Below the pieces are notes generated by a model. That model was not told the DNA's origin. It searched no databases and saw nothing but the letters and a program-made list of their open reading frames with translations. Source: Tanypteryx hageni (taxonomy: Eukaryota; Arthropoda; Insecta; Odonata; Petaluridae). Taken from it: a stretch of 64,000 nucleotides of DNA. Location of the stretch: contig CM054117.1 in the NCBI GenBank assembly GCA_028673005.1, positions 32,894,561 to 32,958,560 on the forward strand, read 5' to 3'. Below, one piece after another: positions 32,257 to 45,419 of the stretch; position 1 is the first letter of the stretch; each line of letters opens with the position of its first letter. The translations under genes and the position numbers were made by a program.

Positions 32257-32571
32257 CAGAGATCCCCAAACTACGGCCTCCGGGCCACATCCGGCCCGCG
32301 CAGTGATTTGATCCGGCCCTCCTTATCGTCAAGTGTATTCATTATATATCATGTATGATATCTAAATGACATTTTCCGAGTACTTTAGTGAAATATACTT
32401 TTAATATAAGCGAATTACATATTACAGAATCGAAAAGAAATTCTCAAAACTTGCACTTTGAAATTTTCACACATTCCGATCAGTCATTTGAAATGCCGCA
32501 TGTGGCCCGCACAGTGTATCATGAAGCCTCATGTGGCCCTTTCGGTAAAAGGTTTGGTGACCCCCGCTCTA
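32257..32571. mobile_element. Second hAT-type MITE, directly abutting
   Basis: It begins CAGAGATCCCCAAACTACGG right after the 8-bp duplication of the previous element and ends GGTTTGGTGACCCCCGCTCT. The ends are imperfect inverted repeats, with the GGCC-rich subterminal motifs (CCGGGCCACATCCGGCCCGC, ATGTGGCCC) typical of hAT-Charlie/Tip100-like MITEs. The right flank does not match the left, so the right boundary is approximate. Confidence 0.65.
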
Positions 32572-35500
32572 TATGAACGAAGTTACCACGAGAGGATGAA
32601 GGAAAAGATTTCCAAGAGATAAACCAATGACTCATGCGAGGATCAAATAACTTCCAAAATGGAACCTTAATTTCGCTTGATTTATTTTAAATGATTTTAT
32701 CTAGGCACGTTTATTACAGTGTAGTGACTAAATTGCTAATCAGCTTTCGCTATATTCCTGTCCTATGAAATTCTCGAGCTTAATTCCTAAACTTAGACTG
32801 GGAGCAAGTTGAACAAACATGCACAAATTCCTGAGTTTACAGCTCTAAGGAGCATCTCAGGAATGTTTATTAGCGGCCATCATTCATACTTTTGAACAAA
32901 TCCAAAGACCCGAGCCTGAGGGAGGAGAGAAGGAGATGGAGAGGCGGAAATAGTCTTCTCGCGAGAGGTGCATGAAGTGGGTCACACATATCCGAATTTC
33001 CCAAGTGCAGCGAGTAGTACTTGAATATTTCCCTCGCTAGAGCAGGCTGAAAACGTGTCGCTAGGGAGTTATGAACAAAGACCGATGCATCGAAAATTTT
33101 CAATATACGTGAAATTGAGCGTTTAAAAAGTTATTTACACAATAGTACAACAATCGCATGCGTACTTTCCGGATAACCGTTCAATTGGAGTTTTTTATTG
33201 ATTTTCGAAAAAAACTGATGACAATCAAGTTCTGTAAATTAGGAAGGCCGGACCAAACTGGTTTGTTTCACACGCTGGATTCTTTGGTAAGCATAAAAAG
33301 TAGAGAATTTTGCAATAGTCTGATTTCAAATGTACTCGTTATTAAGTTAAAATAAATGCATTTAATAATATGACTTTCAATTTATTTTAAATTACAACAA
33401 TTAACCTAGTCACTCAGAGAATGATACAAATATATTTGTCAATTCTACCAAAAGGTATCTTTTAATAAAAGGTTGTTTAAAATAACGGCGAAATAGTCAC
33501 AAAAAAATTCGTCAGTAGTGAACGCCTGCATCTTTTGGAAGCGATCAATAGATTTTAGGTGTTGACAAAAGAAGCGAGAGCTTGTTAACACAAAGCGCAT
33601 TCCTTTAGGCCATTTATAGGATGGCTTTGTTATTCTTAATTATGTAAGCTATTTACAAAGATAAGGGGAAAATAAAATTAATCAGTAGACAAAGGATTAG
33701 GCCTTATTTGGCACACTCAAAGAATAATGTTATTCTCCTGCAGCGTTAAAGCAGTTCAAAGGTTTGCCTCAAAAGGGGAAAATGTTTATGCAACAGTCAT
33801 TCACGCAAGAACAAAAGGAGGACGTATCTGTGACACCTTACATGGAAATCAAATTTTCCTAGACAGAATAGAAAATAATAATTTTTGAAATATAAAATTC
33901 GAGTAATATAAATAGAGTGGTTAAAATTTGTCGTGTGTGTGTGAATATATATATATATATATTCTCAATAATGATGAAGGACGGCTACCACGCCGCTCAG
34001 AAGATACAACCGTGACTGATTCCGCGTTGAATAAAGCTGTAAATTTGTACCGATTTGGAGAAGTTTGAAATATTTTCTACAACAAACAACTGGTACAACA
34101 TTGATAGAAAATAATCATAAAGAAAAATGGAAGGAATATTGATAATAATTAAATAACAAATTATAGGATAGGAAATTCAAACTTATGTTAACGCCAACAT
34201 AGGTGTACGAGATATATCTCTCGGAAATTCAAAACATCCATTGTGAATTCTATAGTAACGTAGAGAATTATGGTCAAATTTTATACAAATATATAAAAAT
34301 CGAGGTGTTTCAATTTAAAATAATGTAGTTACTAGAATAATTAATATAGTCAAATTTTAAAATCATTTATTTTGATTTGTAAGATTAACTGATAAGGAAA
34401 GCGATTCATTATAGTTTATATTCTGAAATTTCATCGTCGCTATTCCAAGAGAATTTAACGAAAATTCGCCAGATATTCTTTTAATTATCGAACTGCTGAA
34501 GACGAAGAACGTCTGATTAAATTTTCCCTCCGGGGCGATAATCTTGGCGGGAGAATTACTGCACCGCCAGCCAGGCAAACCAACGGCAGAGAAAACGCCT
34601 TTAAACGTACGGCCGAAAAGCATTAAGAGGTCACCCGCACAATCATCTCCTCCCTTAAATCAATCCCTCCACTTCTAGAACAATCCTAAATGTTCCGCTA
34701 AATTAAGTTCTTAATTCTTATATTTCGGCAGGGAAGAATAAAATTAAATAAATAGCGTCTCGCTCGGAGAAGCAGATTTTAAGGCTAAAAACATTAACCT
34801 GCATAAATAATTTGCTAATAAGAATATAGTATGCACACAAAATATTTTCTGTTTGTTTGAATATGCGTATGTGTATGTGTATTTTTTCTGGTTTAAGAAT
34901 AATTGTCCGACTAATTCGGAAGGGATTTTAAGTGTTTGCGAAAGTTAAGCAAAACCTCACTATTTCATCTTTGCAATGAAGACCAAAAAATTATACCTAA
35001 AATTTAATCAATTTTGAAAACCAAATTTATTTATTTTTTTACTTATTCCAATTTCCTTTCTTAGTGCCAACTAAATGAAAAACGAAGAGGTTCAAAACAT
35101 TATCAAAAATATTTTTTTTAAATTCAGAATATTCCCCCACTTCTAAGATATAACCTTAGACTGAATCTATTTTTAACATACATAAGCGCAAATTATGAAA
35201 ATTATTGAATCTAGCTGCAGATCAATTCTAACGGAAAATGATTTGAATGACAACATGAGAATAGCTTTGAACGAAATATGTTCCTTTATACACTAAGTCA
35301 GCTGACAATAGCCAATGTCGAATTTCACGTAAGAATTCTAAGAAAGAGAATAACTCGCTTTTTAGTAAGAAATTTTAAAAGATATATTTCGTATTTTATC
35401 AACGCTAATATGTTGACACAAATGAACACAATGTTATGTTGTCAGGGTCTTAAAAGTTTTACGTTGAAGTTTCCCGCTGACCTTAAAAGATACGACAGAC

Positions 35501-35580
35501 CTGTCATAACACTTTCCGCAAGTAAATAAACTAATATTAATGTCTTAAAGAAATAAATGAGGTAAGGAGGGCAGGATAAA
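32572..35580. other. Anonymous AT-rich DNA
   Basis: Contains a short TG/TA microsatellite at about 33932-33961. Frames such as 33158-33355, 34363-34623 and 35278-35529 show no family motif. Confidence 0.35.
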
Positions 35581-35582
35581 AT

Positions 35583-35635
35583 CATTGCGCGGGCAACATA
35601 TGACCCGCGGGCTGTAATTTGAGATCCCCTGATTA
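35583..35635. repeat. hAT MITE end fragment
   Basis: GACCCGCGGGCTGTAATTTG then AGATCCCCTG resembles the GGCC-rich subterminal plus terminal CAGAGATCCCC of the MITEs near 32 kb, in the right-end orientation. Only one end is present. Confidence 0.45.
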
Positions 35636-35679
35636 AACGGAATGATAATTTAAGCTTATGGTTTCCTCCTACTACCCAC

Positions 35680-35755
35680 ATTGTGTGTGTCTGTATTTGT
35701 AAGTGTGCCTGTGTTTGCGTGTATGCGTTTGTGCGTGCGTGCATGTGTACATTCC
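35680..35755. repeat. GT-rich imperfect microsatellite
   Basis: Alternating purine-pyrimidine sequence (TGTGTGTCTG, GCGTGTATGC, GTGCGTGCGTGCATG). It may adopt Z-DNA-like structure but has no gene content. Confidence 0.6.
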
Positions 35756-35889
35756 GCAAGAATCTCGCCAAGAAGAAGAGAATCACAGATGCGCATTTGA
35801 TAAGAGCGGCCTTCTCTGTCAGGCAAACCTATCTAATAGCGTGGCGTATGAATACCGAGAACAAAAAAAGAGGAAGAGCACATCTTCCT

Positions 35890-36250
35890 CTCGCTCATTC
35901 TCTCCTTTAACTATTCCATGTCTTGCTTTCCTATCCTCTCTCTCTCTCTCTGCATGGGGATGAGAGATATCTGTCGGTGCCGTCCCCTTTGAGCGAACAA
36001 TGCGGTTTTGCCGCCCAATGGAGATTCATTCCCGCCTACGTGGTACGGCCATTAGTCCCACCTCTTTCCCGACTCCTCCTTTTGATCCCTTTCCCCTCCT
36101 TTTAACCCATTTCTCCCGTCCGAATAAAATCCTTTGAAGAGGAACAGTCTTTCTCCCCTTCAAGTACTCTCTCTCTCTCCTGCCCCACTCCTCTCTTTCC
36201 CTCTCTCCACAGGAGTCGTCGACTCCGCGTTCTCCTCCCTCCCCCTCCAC
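35890..36250. repeat. CT-rich tract with GC-rich spacer
   Basis: Pyrimidine-rich blocks at 35890-35950 and 36060-36250 flank a less biased stretch. Frames on both strands are low complexity. Confidence 0.5.
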
Positions 36251-36348
36251 CCGTCGACTGCGTCCTCACCAACTCTCGGGTTAGCGGTTCCTCGACTATA
36301 GCGCAGAAGGACTAAGATCCGGACGACGAAAGGAAAGGGTAGAGGGGT

Positions 36349-36364
36349 GAATTGGATCCAATTC
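36349..36364. repeat. 16-bp perfect palindrome
   Basis: GAATTGGATCCAATTC is self-complementary. It sits in a GC-richer patch (36.25-36.45 kb) with no visible gene. Possibly chance, possibly a protein site. Confidence 0.3.
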
Positions 36365-36479
36365 GGCCAGCCGATTTACGCGAAACAACGGTGGGTGATG
36401 GGTGCGGAAAAAATTATCCGTTGTTTTTCATTAACGAGAAGGCTGATCGGCTTCATTGTTTTGCTGTTCAGTCGTTGAG

Positions 36480-38150
36480 CAAGACCGCCTATTCTATGTT
36501 TTAAAGCGCATACTTTTAGTATTCAAAATCTTTACGTCGATACACGTAAAATATCTTTGCCGTCCCAAAAGTAAAACTCTAAGACAAATTGCAATTTTAA
36601 TAACAAATTAACACCATATTTATTATAAGTTTTAATACCCGAATTGAGTAGTTTTAAGCGTACCTGTGGAATTGCTAATTTCGTTCAAATGAAATAGGCA
36701 AAAGTGTGCACCTAAACTGAAATAAAAAATTAACAAAATTTGTGAGCCTATTGAATATGCTATTGATATAAAGTAATGTTTAAACATTTTTGAAATGCAA
36801 GTTTTGCGATGAAAGGCATCGATATTAAGCCTACTTATCTTTTTGCATGTACATATGTGCAAGTATGTGCACGAGGCTTCTCAGCAGAGGAAATTTTGTC
36901 CCTCCGGTATAGTTACGACAGAAACGTAAACACAAATAAGGGAACAGAAAATAACACAGAAACAACTTAAATACATACAAGGAGATCGATCCCTGTGCTT
37001 CGTAAAATAGACAATTTTGACTGATATTCTATTACCTCCGTGCAGGAATTATGCTGCTTCATCTCTACCGACATAATTGCTGGCCACATGCGCATATAAA
37101 TAAACACAGGTGGTATATTTTTGTTTGTGCAATTCGGGTCAAATTTGCAACGAAATGGTTTTCGTAACTTGGCTCTGCCTGGGGAAAGCCTTATACACAG
37201 AGGAAGTGTATGCAAAGATCCAAATGTTAATGATTTGATTAATTAACCATGACTCGGAGAACATAGTCGCTCCATCTCAACAATAACTCCACAGGAATAT
37301 CAGCTTGCTCATCGCTATATTCACCGTCTTGTTTCTCTTTCATAAATATATTATTAACAAATTTGATGTCTACTGAATCATTGAGAAATTCTCTAATAAT
37401 TATAAGTACTGCGGAAGCTTGCAAGAATTTTAGTATAACTCTTGCAATAGTTTTATAAAATCTTTCAAATATTATATACGACGGTTCATTGCATTAATCA
37501 ACTTTCTATTACTACTTTTCAGTGAGAAAGCCTTAGAGCAGTCAGTACTGAGCGCGCTGTATTATGCTGAAAATTTATTTTATAATTCTAACGTAGGGTA
37601 GTAGAGTTTAACGTATAGAAATTCTCGTGTAATTTCGTATCTGCTGAGAGCAGAAGAAAATTATGCCATATAAATAAACTCTTCATGCTAGCAGTTAGGA
37701 GGAGATGAGATGAAACGCGATAGCACCTTGAGTAAGCTATTTAAGGATTAGTTATATTTTAACTTTTTCGTTTTAACCTTAAATGCAGGCCATATAAGCA
37801 ACAGAGAACGAGAAAAAATTTTCACCCCGAAATTCCTTTATAAGGAGTCATCAAAAAATGTCAAAGTGCTCACAAGGAAAAAACGATTCTGAAATCAAAT
37901 CCATCCTCAAAAAGATTTTAGATTTCCATGAAATCTCATGCAATCCGTTTTAATTTCTCTCCATTTGAAAAAAGGACACGCGAATAAAAGCAGAAGAGAG
38001 CTTTATCGGTCCGCCAAATAATCCGACGATACGTAGAATCGAAGCGCAAAATTTCTACTGCGAAAAAAACAAAGAGAAAAGGAACCTTTCACGCGACGAT
38101 CGTGCCCTAATCCTTGCAAGTTTTCCAGGCAGAATAAATGATCCATAAGC
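36480..38150. other. Anonymous AT-rich DNA
   Basis: No feature recognised. Confidence 0.35.
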
Positions 38151-38154
38151 GTCG

Positions 38155-38700
38155 TGGAAGAAGAGGGGGAGAGAGAGAGAGAGAGGAGGGACGTAGAGAG
38201 GGAAGAAGACAGATGAAAGGAGAAGGTGAAGAGGACGGAGACGATGTGTTACCCGCAACGATACCCAGAGGGCCTTTAAAATGCTTTGCGGATAGAGAGA
38301 GAGAGACCTCTGTCAAAGTAGGAGGTTAGGAAAGCCGAGACGGAGAGAGGAAGAGAGAGGATATAACACGGAAAAGTTAAAGAGAGGTCACGGAAGACCT
38401 ACTGGAAAGAGGATGTCAACCAATCCTCCAGGACCCTTAACCTTTATCCACCCTCCCAATGCTCTCTCCCAAACATTTCGAAGTGAAAAGTACATGTGGA
38501 GAAGGGAAGACAAAGCCTCCAAAATGGAGGAGTTTTCGAAGTAGTGGGAAAAGGCATATAGGGTGAGGGAGAGGAAAGAAAGGAGATGGAGGAGGAGAGA
38601 TCGAGCCTGAGGGTAGGAGGTGGAGATGAAAAGACTACGGCCCGGCGGATAAAGAGTATGGAGTGGGGATGTAAGAGAGAAAGAGGGATATTGGCAAGTG
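38155..38700. repeat. GA-rich low-complexity tracts
   Basis: Purine blocks at 38160-38230, 38295-38360 and 38560-38610 are separated by mixed sequence. The frames here are arginine/glutamate-rich by composition. Confidence 0.5.
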
Positions 38701-39029
38701 GCGAGGCGTTCTACCCTATAGTCAGTCGGGCGCACGAGGTGGGAATATCGAGTGTGAGGAGACGGAGAGAGCCGGAGAGAATGGACGAAGAAAAGTGCAT
38801 CTCCTCGCCTCTACTCCATTCCCACCCCGCCTACACAAACTCCACGCCTTCCTCCGTGCCGCCGTTACTTTTATACATATAGCACATCACTGGAACTTCT
38901 CCCCAAGGGGGCGTACTTAAAGTCGCTGCACACTTGCATACAACACGACCACTTCCCATCTTTCTCTGGCCGCTCCATACAGACTCCTAAGGGTGCATGC
39001 GAGTAATATTCCCCGCGGAGCCACAGACT

Positions 39030-39220
39030 TTTTCCTTCACTCTCTCTCTCTCCTACTTTCTTTCCGACGCAAGTGATGGCGCTCGAGACGAGTCCCGAAT
39101 GGCGCAGAAGCCTGTTGTTATTTCACAGAAGTAGGCGAGGGAGAGAGAGGGGGTGTGAGAGGGAGAGGAGTAGGCGAGAGGGAGGGGGGAGGTGGAGGAG
39201 TGAGAGAGAGGTCTGAAGGA
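39030..39220. repeat. CT- then GA-rich tract
   Basis: A short CT run (TCACTCTCTCTCTCTCCTAC) is followed by a GA-rich tract at 39130-39215 on the same strand. Confidence 0.5.
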
Positions 39221-39499
39221 TTAAAGTGAATGTTCGCTTTATGGCCAAAGGAGAAGAGGGAAATAAAATACCAGAAATAAAGAATGTAAAAAGGTAAAGG
39301 CAAGAAGCAAAGTATCAAATCTTATCATGCTTTTTGATCGATGTATGCACAGTAGTTCCGATTAATTAAACGCCGATTATACGATTTCCATTTGTCCGAA
39401 TCAAATTTAGAAAATTAAAATGTATTCTCGATAACAAGTTTTCGCCTTCGTTTATTTTTCTTGATATCTTTGTTTTCTATACTCGCAGGTATGCAGATA

Positions 39500-39759
39500 C
39501 TTTCAAACAGCGGCGAAGGTGGCATTTGCCATAGGTGCCGCCTGAAAAACGCGCCTAACATTCCCTCAAACCACGCCAAAAGTTTATTTTCCGATAAATA
39601 AATATTAATTTAATACTCAAATGTTAAATTTATATGTAATAAAATCCTAATATACTCTATAAAAATGCAGGAAAAATAATATTCAACACAACTAAGGTGT
39701 ATCCTAAATTTTTGTCTTAGGTACCATATCTCCCAGGTACGTACGTCACTGCTTTTAAA
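39500..39759. mobile_element. Probable hAT-type MITE
   Basis: The element is 39508-39751 (244 bp). The left end is CAGCGGCGAAGGTGGC and the inverted right end is CAGTGACGTACGTACC. Flanks CTTTCAAA and CTTTTAAA agree at 7 of 8 positions. The interior is AT-rich and noncoding. The minus-strand frame at 39610-39888 extends beyond it and has no motif. Confidence 0.5.
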
Positions 39760-42700
39760 TGAATGCAAACGATGCAATGAAATGGCTTGAGAAGCAGAAG
39801 GTACGACTTTCTTCTGCTGCTTTTTTTCAAATACTACGCGACTTAGCAGCAAGCAAACAATGACTTCTTTAAAGACGCTATCAGTCACTCAGTTTTATTC
39901 TTAAATTACATTTTACTTGCAGAACTTCGCTACAAACACATATATACGTGCATACATACATAGCTACATATATACGTATGTATACTTACATACACACTCG
40001 CTGTTGACCTAACCGAATGCTATTTCTTATTCGCGGTACGAGAGTGGAATGGTTATTATGCATTCGACCGTATTAGGCAAAGCGTTTTTCGGGCGGGCCA
40101 CGAGAATTGGATTAAAAGGCAGTGGAGAGACTTCGAGGAATAAATATAAGAGAACGAGTCAACGTAAGGAAATGTCTCATTTTTTCATCCTGATCCCTTT
40201 TAATTCCCGCACATTGAAATTCAAATTGCTCTCTTTCTCTCTCTCTCTGTTTGAAGTCGTTTTTGCCTCATTATTTAAAAGATTTTTCTCTCCCCGGAGC
40301 GCACTCCAATTTGTCTCGTGTTTCCTCCTATTTTCCTTAATCCTGCCTCAGCGGATTATATGCGCCTCATGGGAAGTTTTTGTTGTCCGAAGGATTTGAG
40401 TAGTTCAAGAATTGTGCAGCTCTCCAAAGTTCAGTTCAGCACTTGTGATCTACATTTAAAAGAACGATATGGTAACCGAAACGCTGATCCAGAAATTTCG
40501 TCCCGAAAAGCGGAACCTTTACAAGAAATTCCTTTCGTAATAACTTTGTTAATTTTATGAGAAGCATGCTGTAAATAGGGAGCTTTAGATTATAAATGGA
40601 TTTAATGTTCCCTCCTGTTTTTTAATTAAGCAGAACTACATAAAATTAAGTAAAAATTGACCTATCTGTTTCATTTATTTATTTCTCCCCATCATAAATA
40701 ATTCTCAATGCCATATAAAATTACTTAAACTATTGAATTTCTTTAATTATCGTATATAAATTTATTTGCTTTCATATAGAATAGCGCTGTTTAATGTTCA
40801 AATTTAGAGAGCTTTATTATAATAAGAATATATAATTTGCACATATATCTACCAATTTTAAGATTTTCAATTTAAAAAAATATTTAATATTGAATTATAT
40901 ACAAGCAAATTATACGTAAGTTGTCGCAGGTTACGCACATATACTTTTCCTCAAAAGAAAAGAGAACATTTTACAAGATACTGCGAGAATCATTTGTTTA
41001 CACCTCTCTCACCTTCAATGTTAAACATTAAACAAAATCCCCACTTTCACCACTCTGCTATACAAACTATAAATTGGTGGAATGAAATGATCATAAGATC
41101 CTATGCAGAAAGGCATAAGCTGTAAAGTTGGGAATATGTTTTTCTCGTTTCAAAATTATTCCCAACTATACAAATTATTATTATAAATCATTGGAACTTT
41201 TATTTGTTTTAACATTATATTCATTTAATTCCTCTTCTGCAGCATTATGAATACAAAGCCTACCAAGGTAAATTTACCTTCATATAGTCTTATCTCAGAA
41301 TATAATTCCACCAAATAATTATCTTTATCTCTTTAAGGGCATCTTTCATTTTCCAGTTCCATTCGTCTTCTACATAATAAATTCTGAAAACGCTATTCTC
41401 CGAAATACTACCGGAATCCAACAATGAAAACTCATTTTTCCCTGAAAACCGCTACTAAACTGGAGATGTTATCTTAGGTCCCATAAAAACTACGAGTGTG
41501 TGTGAAGGAATAATCCGAAGGGTGAAGGGTTCCAGCCCAACTGATGAGTGATTTGATAGGGAGGGATCGAGACCCGACCTGTGCGGTACACGTGATTGGG
41601 GAAACGGAGGAGAAAGGAGATTAGAAAGTTAAAAGGAAGGAATGTGACATTGGAAGCGGATTATGTGTGACGAGAAAAGGGAATAAAGAGGAACCGAAAC
41701 TACTTTCACCTCCACCACAAGACATATTGAGTTATCCCGTGGTCACACAAACAGACGAATACCAGAGCCACCGAGGGTGCATGAGATCCAGGACGTGAGG
41801 TGGAGAATACCTGATTGGAAGGGCTGAGTCGGATTTCTGCGGTTTGAATGCTTAAAATACACTATCTTTGAAATAAAAGAGCCAGTAAAGTTATAGGATC
41901 GAGAGGAAATAAGATTTGAAAACAATCGTCGAAAGCAAAGAATCTGATTGTAGTTGCGGAGTGGAAAAAATAATATCAGAAAGTGAGAAATCTACGCAAC
42001 GTATTGGCATTCTTATGATAAATGCGCTCGCATTACTTTCCATTGAAGTGGCATTGTAAATCATCGTGGTTGCGAATGGAGTGCGGAGTCAATTTAGGTA
42101 AGTCAAAAGAAACAACTGCACCATTGAAACGAAGCCCAGAGATCGGTTACAGGAATTTCCCTTTCATTAGCGCTTACTCAAGCAATTAGCGCATCACCTT
42201 TCCAAGCGTTCATTTCGCAAACATATATTCAATTTTCGATTAGACACGTTATGTTAGTGCAGCAAAAAGTTAGTAGACAAGGATAGCGATGACCTTTGAT
42301 TACGAATGAGCATTCTATATTAAATTCTAAGATACACATACAATACGGGTAAAATGTTTTATTATTAACCATTTTAAAAATTTAAATGACAAAACATAAA
42401 TGATGATTTTTACCACTCGTTGTAAATTTCACTTTTACAATGAATGAACTGAGCATTTGAACGTTTCAATGTTCCGAATTAAGTACTTTAAAACAGGTTA
42501 AAGAAGCTTCGGCATTGAAGAGTTTCAAAAAAGAAAGACGGGTTACAAAAAGAAGAATCCATTAATGGAATGATGATGGTAAACTAAAATCCATTCGTAA
42601 CCATTCCCTCTTATCGGAAATAGAATCGATAAAAAAATAAAACCGAAGTAAAAAGCTTTTGGCCTGAGCGACTTTCCGATCCGATCGAATTGGCAAGTAA

Positions 42701-44375
42701 ACGGGGGGAGGCGATCTCATCCATTAATTACTTGCAATCGCCACTGGAAATCGCTCATCAATTATTGCGGAGTTTGATTGGGAAGACGTACGACCTTGCC
42801 GAGTAAACAAAGTTCATCGCTGATAGGCTACAGAGAGATAGTGAATTGCAAAAATTAATGAGATAAGCGCACTTCGCTAACATTAAAAATCGCTCGAGAG
42901 CGGTGATAGCAGGTCAACGATCCCTCTCATTCGTCGCTTCCTCGAAATGCGGTAACTAGGACTGAGATCTCAAAAAGAATGGAATGCTGCAAGGAGATAA
43001 AGAAAATAAATAAAACTGAAAGAGCGGTAAATGCTACGTAAATAAAATTGCTGTAGGTCGAGGCCGCTGATACTTTAGATAGTAATACTTTCGCTGATAA
43101 TTTGAACAACCCTCTCATTATATCAGTATTTGTAGTGTAGCAGATAAAAACCGCTAACGCGATTTCGTAACAGCTTGCCCGATAACAATACTTGAACTCC
43201 TTATTTAAAAGGAAAAGAAACGTTGCCATCTTTGTGACTAAATACCAAATAAATTAGGATAACGTCTGAGTTGGGAGAAAATGTTATGAAAATAAATTCA
43301 GAATCTTTGAATGATAAAACAAATTTGGAATGCTGTTGTCTTTAGAAGCACCAAAAAATTTTAACATGTAAATAAACTCGAAAAATTTCATGCGATGTAT
43401 CGGAGAGAATTTTTCTTTGCTACTTTTAACTAGCAACTGATAGAGTCAGAAAGTTTATCTCAGAATGTGTGCAAGAATAACTCGAAGATTACATAAATAG
43501 TAAAATGTGTCAATGTATCCGTTAATCAGAATACAAGAGCAGTACTTTACACGCAAGACAAAGCAAACATGTTAATTTATTTTTTAAACCACTAAGAAGT
43601 CTTATGACATAGGCAACTGAAAGCAATAAAATTCGACCAAAATGAATATGATATTTTAGAAAATTAGTGAACCGTAATCCATTAGCAAATGTTTACATGA
43701 TAAAATAAATAAAGATGACGATATTATGCCCTCACTGACTGCCAAAGATGACATCATATGCCTTCAAAATGCCGGGCTCACAGATTCATGATAACCTAAC
43801 AAAATTTAAGAATCTTTTTCAATGATATCCATTCTGTGTAAGATTCCATGAATTTATGCGAATAACCCAAGAACGGTATAGTTGATTTCGATGACTCTTT
43901 CGCCACGCACTCGGTATGTTCTACAACGGATTATAAACGGGTCAGAGCCCATGAGCAGGAGTTTGATTCTAGAAAAGTTTATTTTATAAATTTGATTAAA
44001 ATGTGAATGTGCAGAATATTTTCACATTGTGTATCAAAAATTATTAGAATCGACTCGTAAGGTCGTAACTCAAACGTGTCGACGTTAAAAAGAATGTATT
44101 TATTTTTTCAGAAAAGAAAACTTAAATAAGTAAAATTAGCTGAAAAATTGAATTCAAATCAGAAAAAATTATACAATTTCAATGAATTAACAATGTTGTC
44201 AGAACTACTTTATGCATAGTTACCCCGTTTGAGCTCGTTAAACAAGATTGGAAAAATGTACTGCATGAAGGAGTACACAAAGTTTCCGAATTCATTCTTT
44301 GAGATTTCACATTTTCAATATTTTTCGCTTGGATGAGTATTTAACGAGAAGCTAGCGAGGTACGTTGTAAAATAA
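39760..44375. other. Anonymous DNA (4.6 kb)
   Basis: Short CT run near 40231-40250. GGCATAAGCTGTAAAGTTGG near 41117 echoes the SINE-like segment at 19950-20215. A GC-richer patch lies at 42.66-42.80 kb. No gene recognised. Confidence 0.35.
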
Positions 44376-44379
44376 ATTT

Positions 44380-44800
44380 AGGTCTTCATATAAAATAATC
44401 GTAATTGTTGTCCGATTTTAACCAAAACTGGAATCAAAATATGTCCTGCGGTTCCCGAGTTGAAACAAGAACATTGTAAACTACACGTTGGTCTTCATGT
44501 AAAGTGGTCGTAATTATTCTCTGATTTTAACCAAAATTGGAATCAGTCAACAAATGTTAGCAAAACTCCCCAACACCAAATTTCATCAAAATACGTACAG
44601 CGGTTCCCGAGCTGAAACAAAGGAACACTGTATGCTACATGTAGGTCTTCATGTAAAGTGGTCGTAATTGTTGTCCGATTTTCATCAAAATTGGAATCGG
44701 TAGATCAATTTTAGGAAAACTCCTCAATACCAAATCTAAAAAAAATGTCCAGCAGTTCCCGAGTTTTAACATACGGACGGACAGACGGAAACGACCTCCC
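44380..44800. repeat. Tandem repeat, three units of about 110-155 bp
   Basis: Units start near 44380, 44489 and 44643. Each has GGTCTTCATGTAAAGTGGTC, GTAATTGTTGTCCGATTTTA, CAAAATTGGAATC and CGGTTCCCGAG. The first unit lacks a ~45-bp internal stretch. The array closes with ACGGACGGACAGACGG. The ending parallels that of the array at 10.2-11.0 kb. Confidence 0.7.
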
Positions 44801-45154
44801 CTATTTGCATTCACTTCGTGCAAAGAACACATTATAGATGCTCTCTCGCCATCCATGAAGCAACAAACAAACTGTAGCCGTTAACAGAAAAAAATTTGTA
44901 TGACGCAACTAAAATTCAATTTATATAGAAAATGTTTCATTAAGACCACGGGTTATGGAAATAAGCCAGCAGCGGTTATTCCGACCTCAATCAATTTAAA
45001 CAGCACGGACCTGATAACAAGAGTCTTTCCTTCCTTTAATGTAAACGAAACTGAATATAAAATAATGTTATAAGGACTAGTAGAGAGCCCGCAGTTCTAC
45101 TACGAAAAAAATTGAGAAACATCAAAAAAATATTATAATAAACGAAGAACGAAC

Positions 45155-45414
45155 AGAAAATAAAATATTTAAAAATATGTTTTTCAGTATAAACACTTTT
45201 ATGTGCACTCAAAAGTAGAAAATAATTTTTTCTGTTCTCAACTTGAATTAAATTTGGTGTACAGAATAAGAGCGGTTGGTAAATATTGCCACCCGCTCCT
45301 ATTCTGCACACCAAATTTAATTCAAGTTGAGGACAGAAAAATTTATTTTCTACTTTTGAGTGCACATAAAATTGTGTATACCGAAAAACATTTTTTTAAT
45401 ATTTTATTTTCCCC
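45155..45414. mobile_element. Near-perfect 260-bp palindrome (hairpin MITE)
   Basis: The left arm begins GAAAATAAAATATTT, then ATGTGCACTCAAAAGTAGAA, CTCAACTTGAATTAAATTTG and AGAGCGG. The right arm repeats these in reverse complement with about 90 percent match. The arms meet near 45283 with almost no loop. Frames on both strands (45203-45421 plus; 45036-45365 minus) encode the same peptide start because of the symmetry and are not genes. Terminal target duplication could not be fixed. Confidence 0.8.
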
Positions 45415-45419
45415 TTTTT

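Noticed and set aside
39349..39410. CAGTAGTTCCGATTAATTAAACG as a pogo-type terminus
   Set aside because: I found no partner end or coding trace.
43950..43975. GGAGTTTGATTCTAG as a B box
   Set aside because: Isolated weak match with no tRNA-like context.
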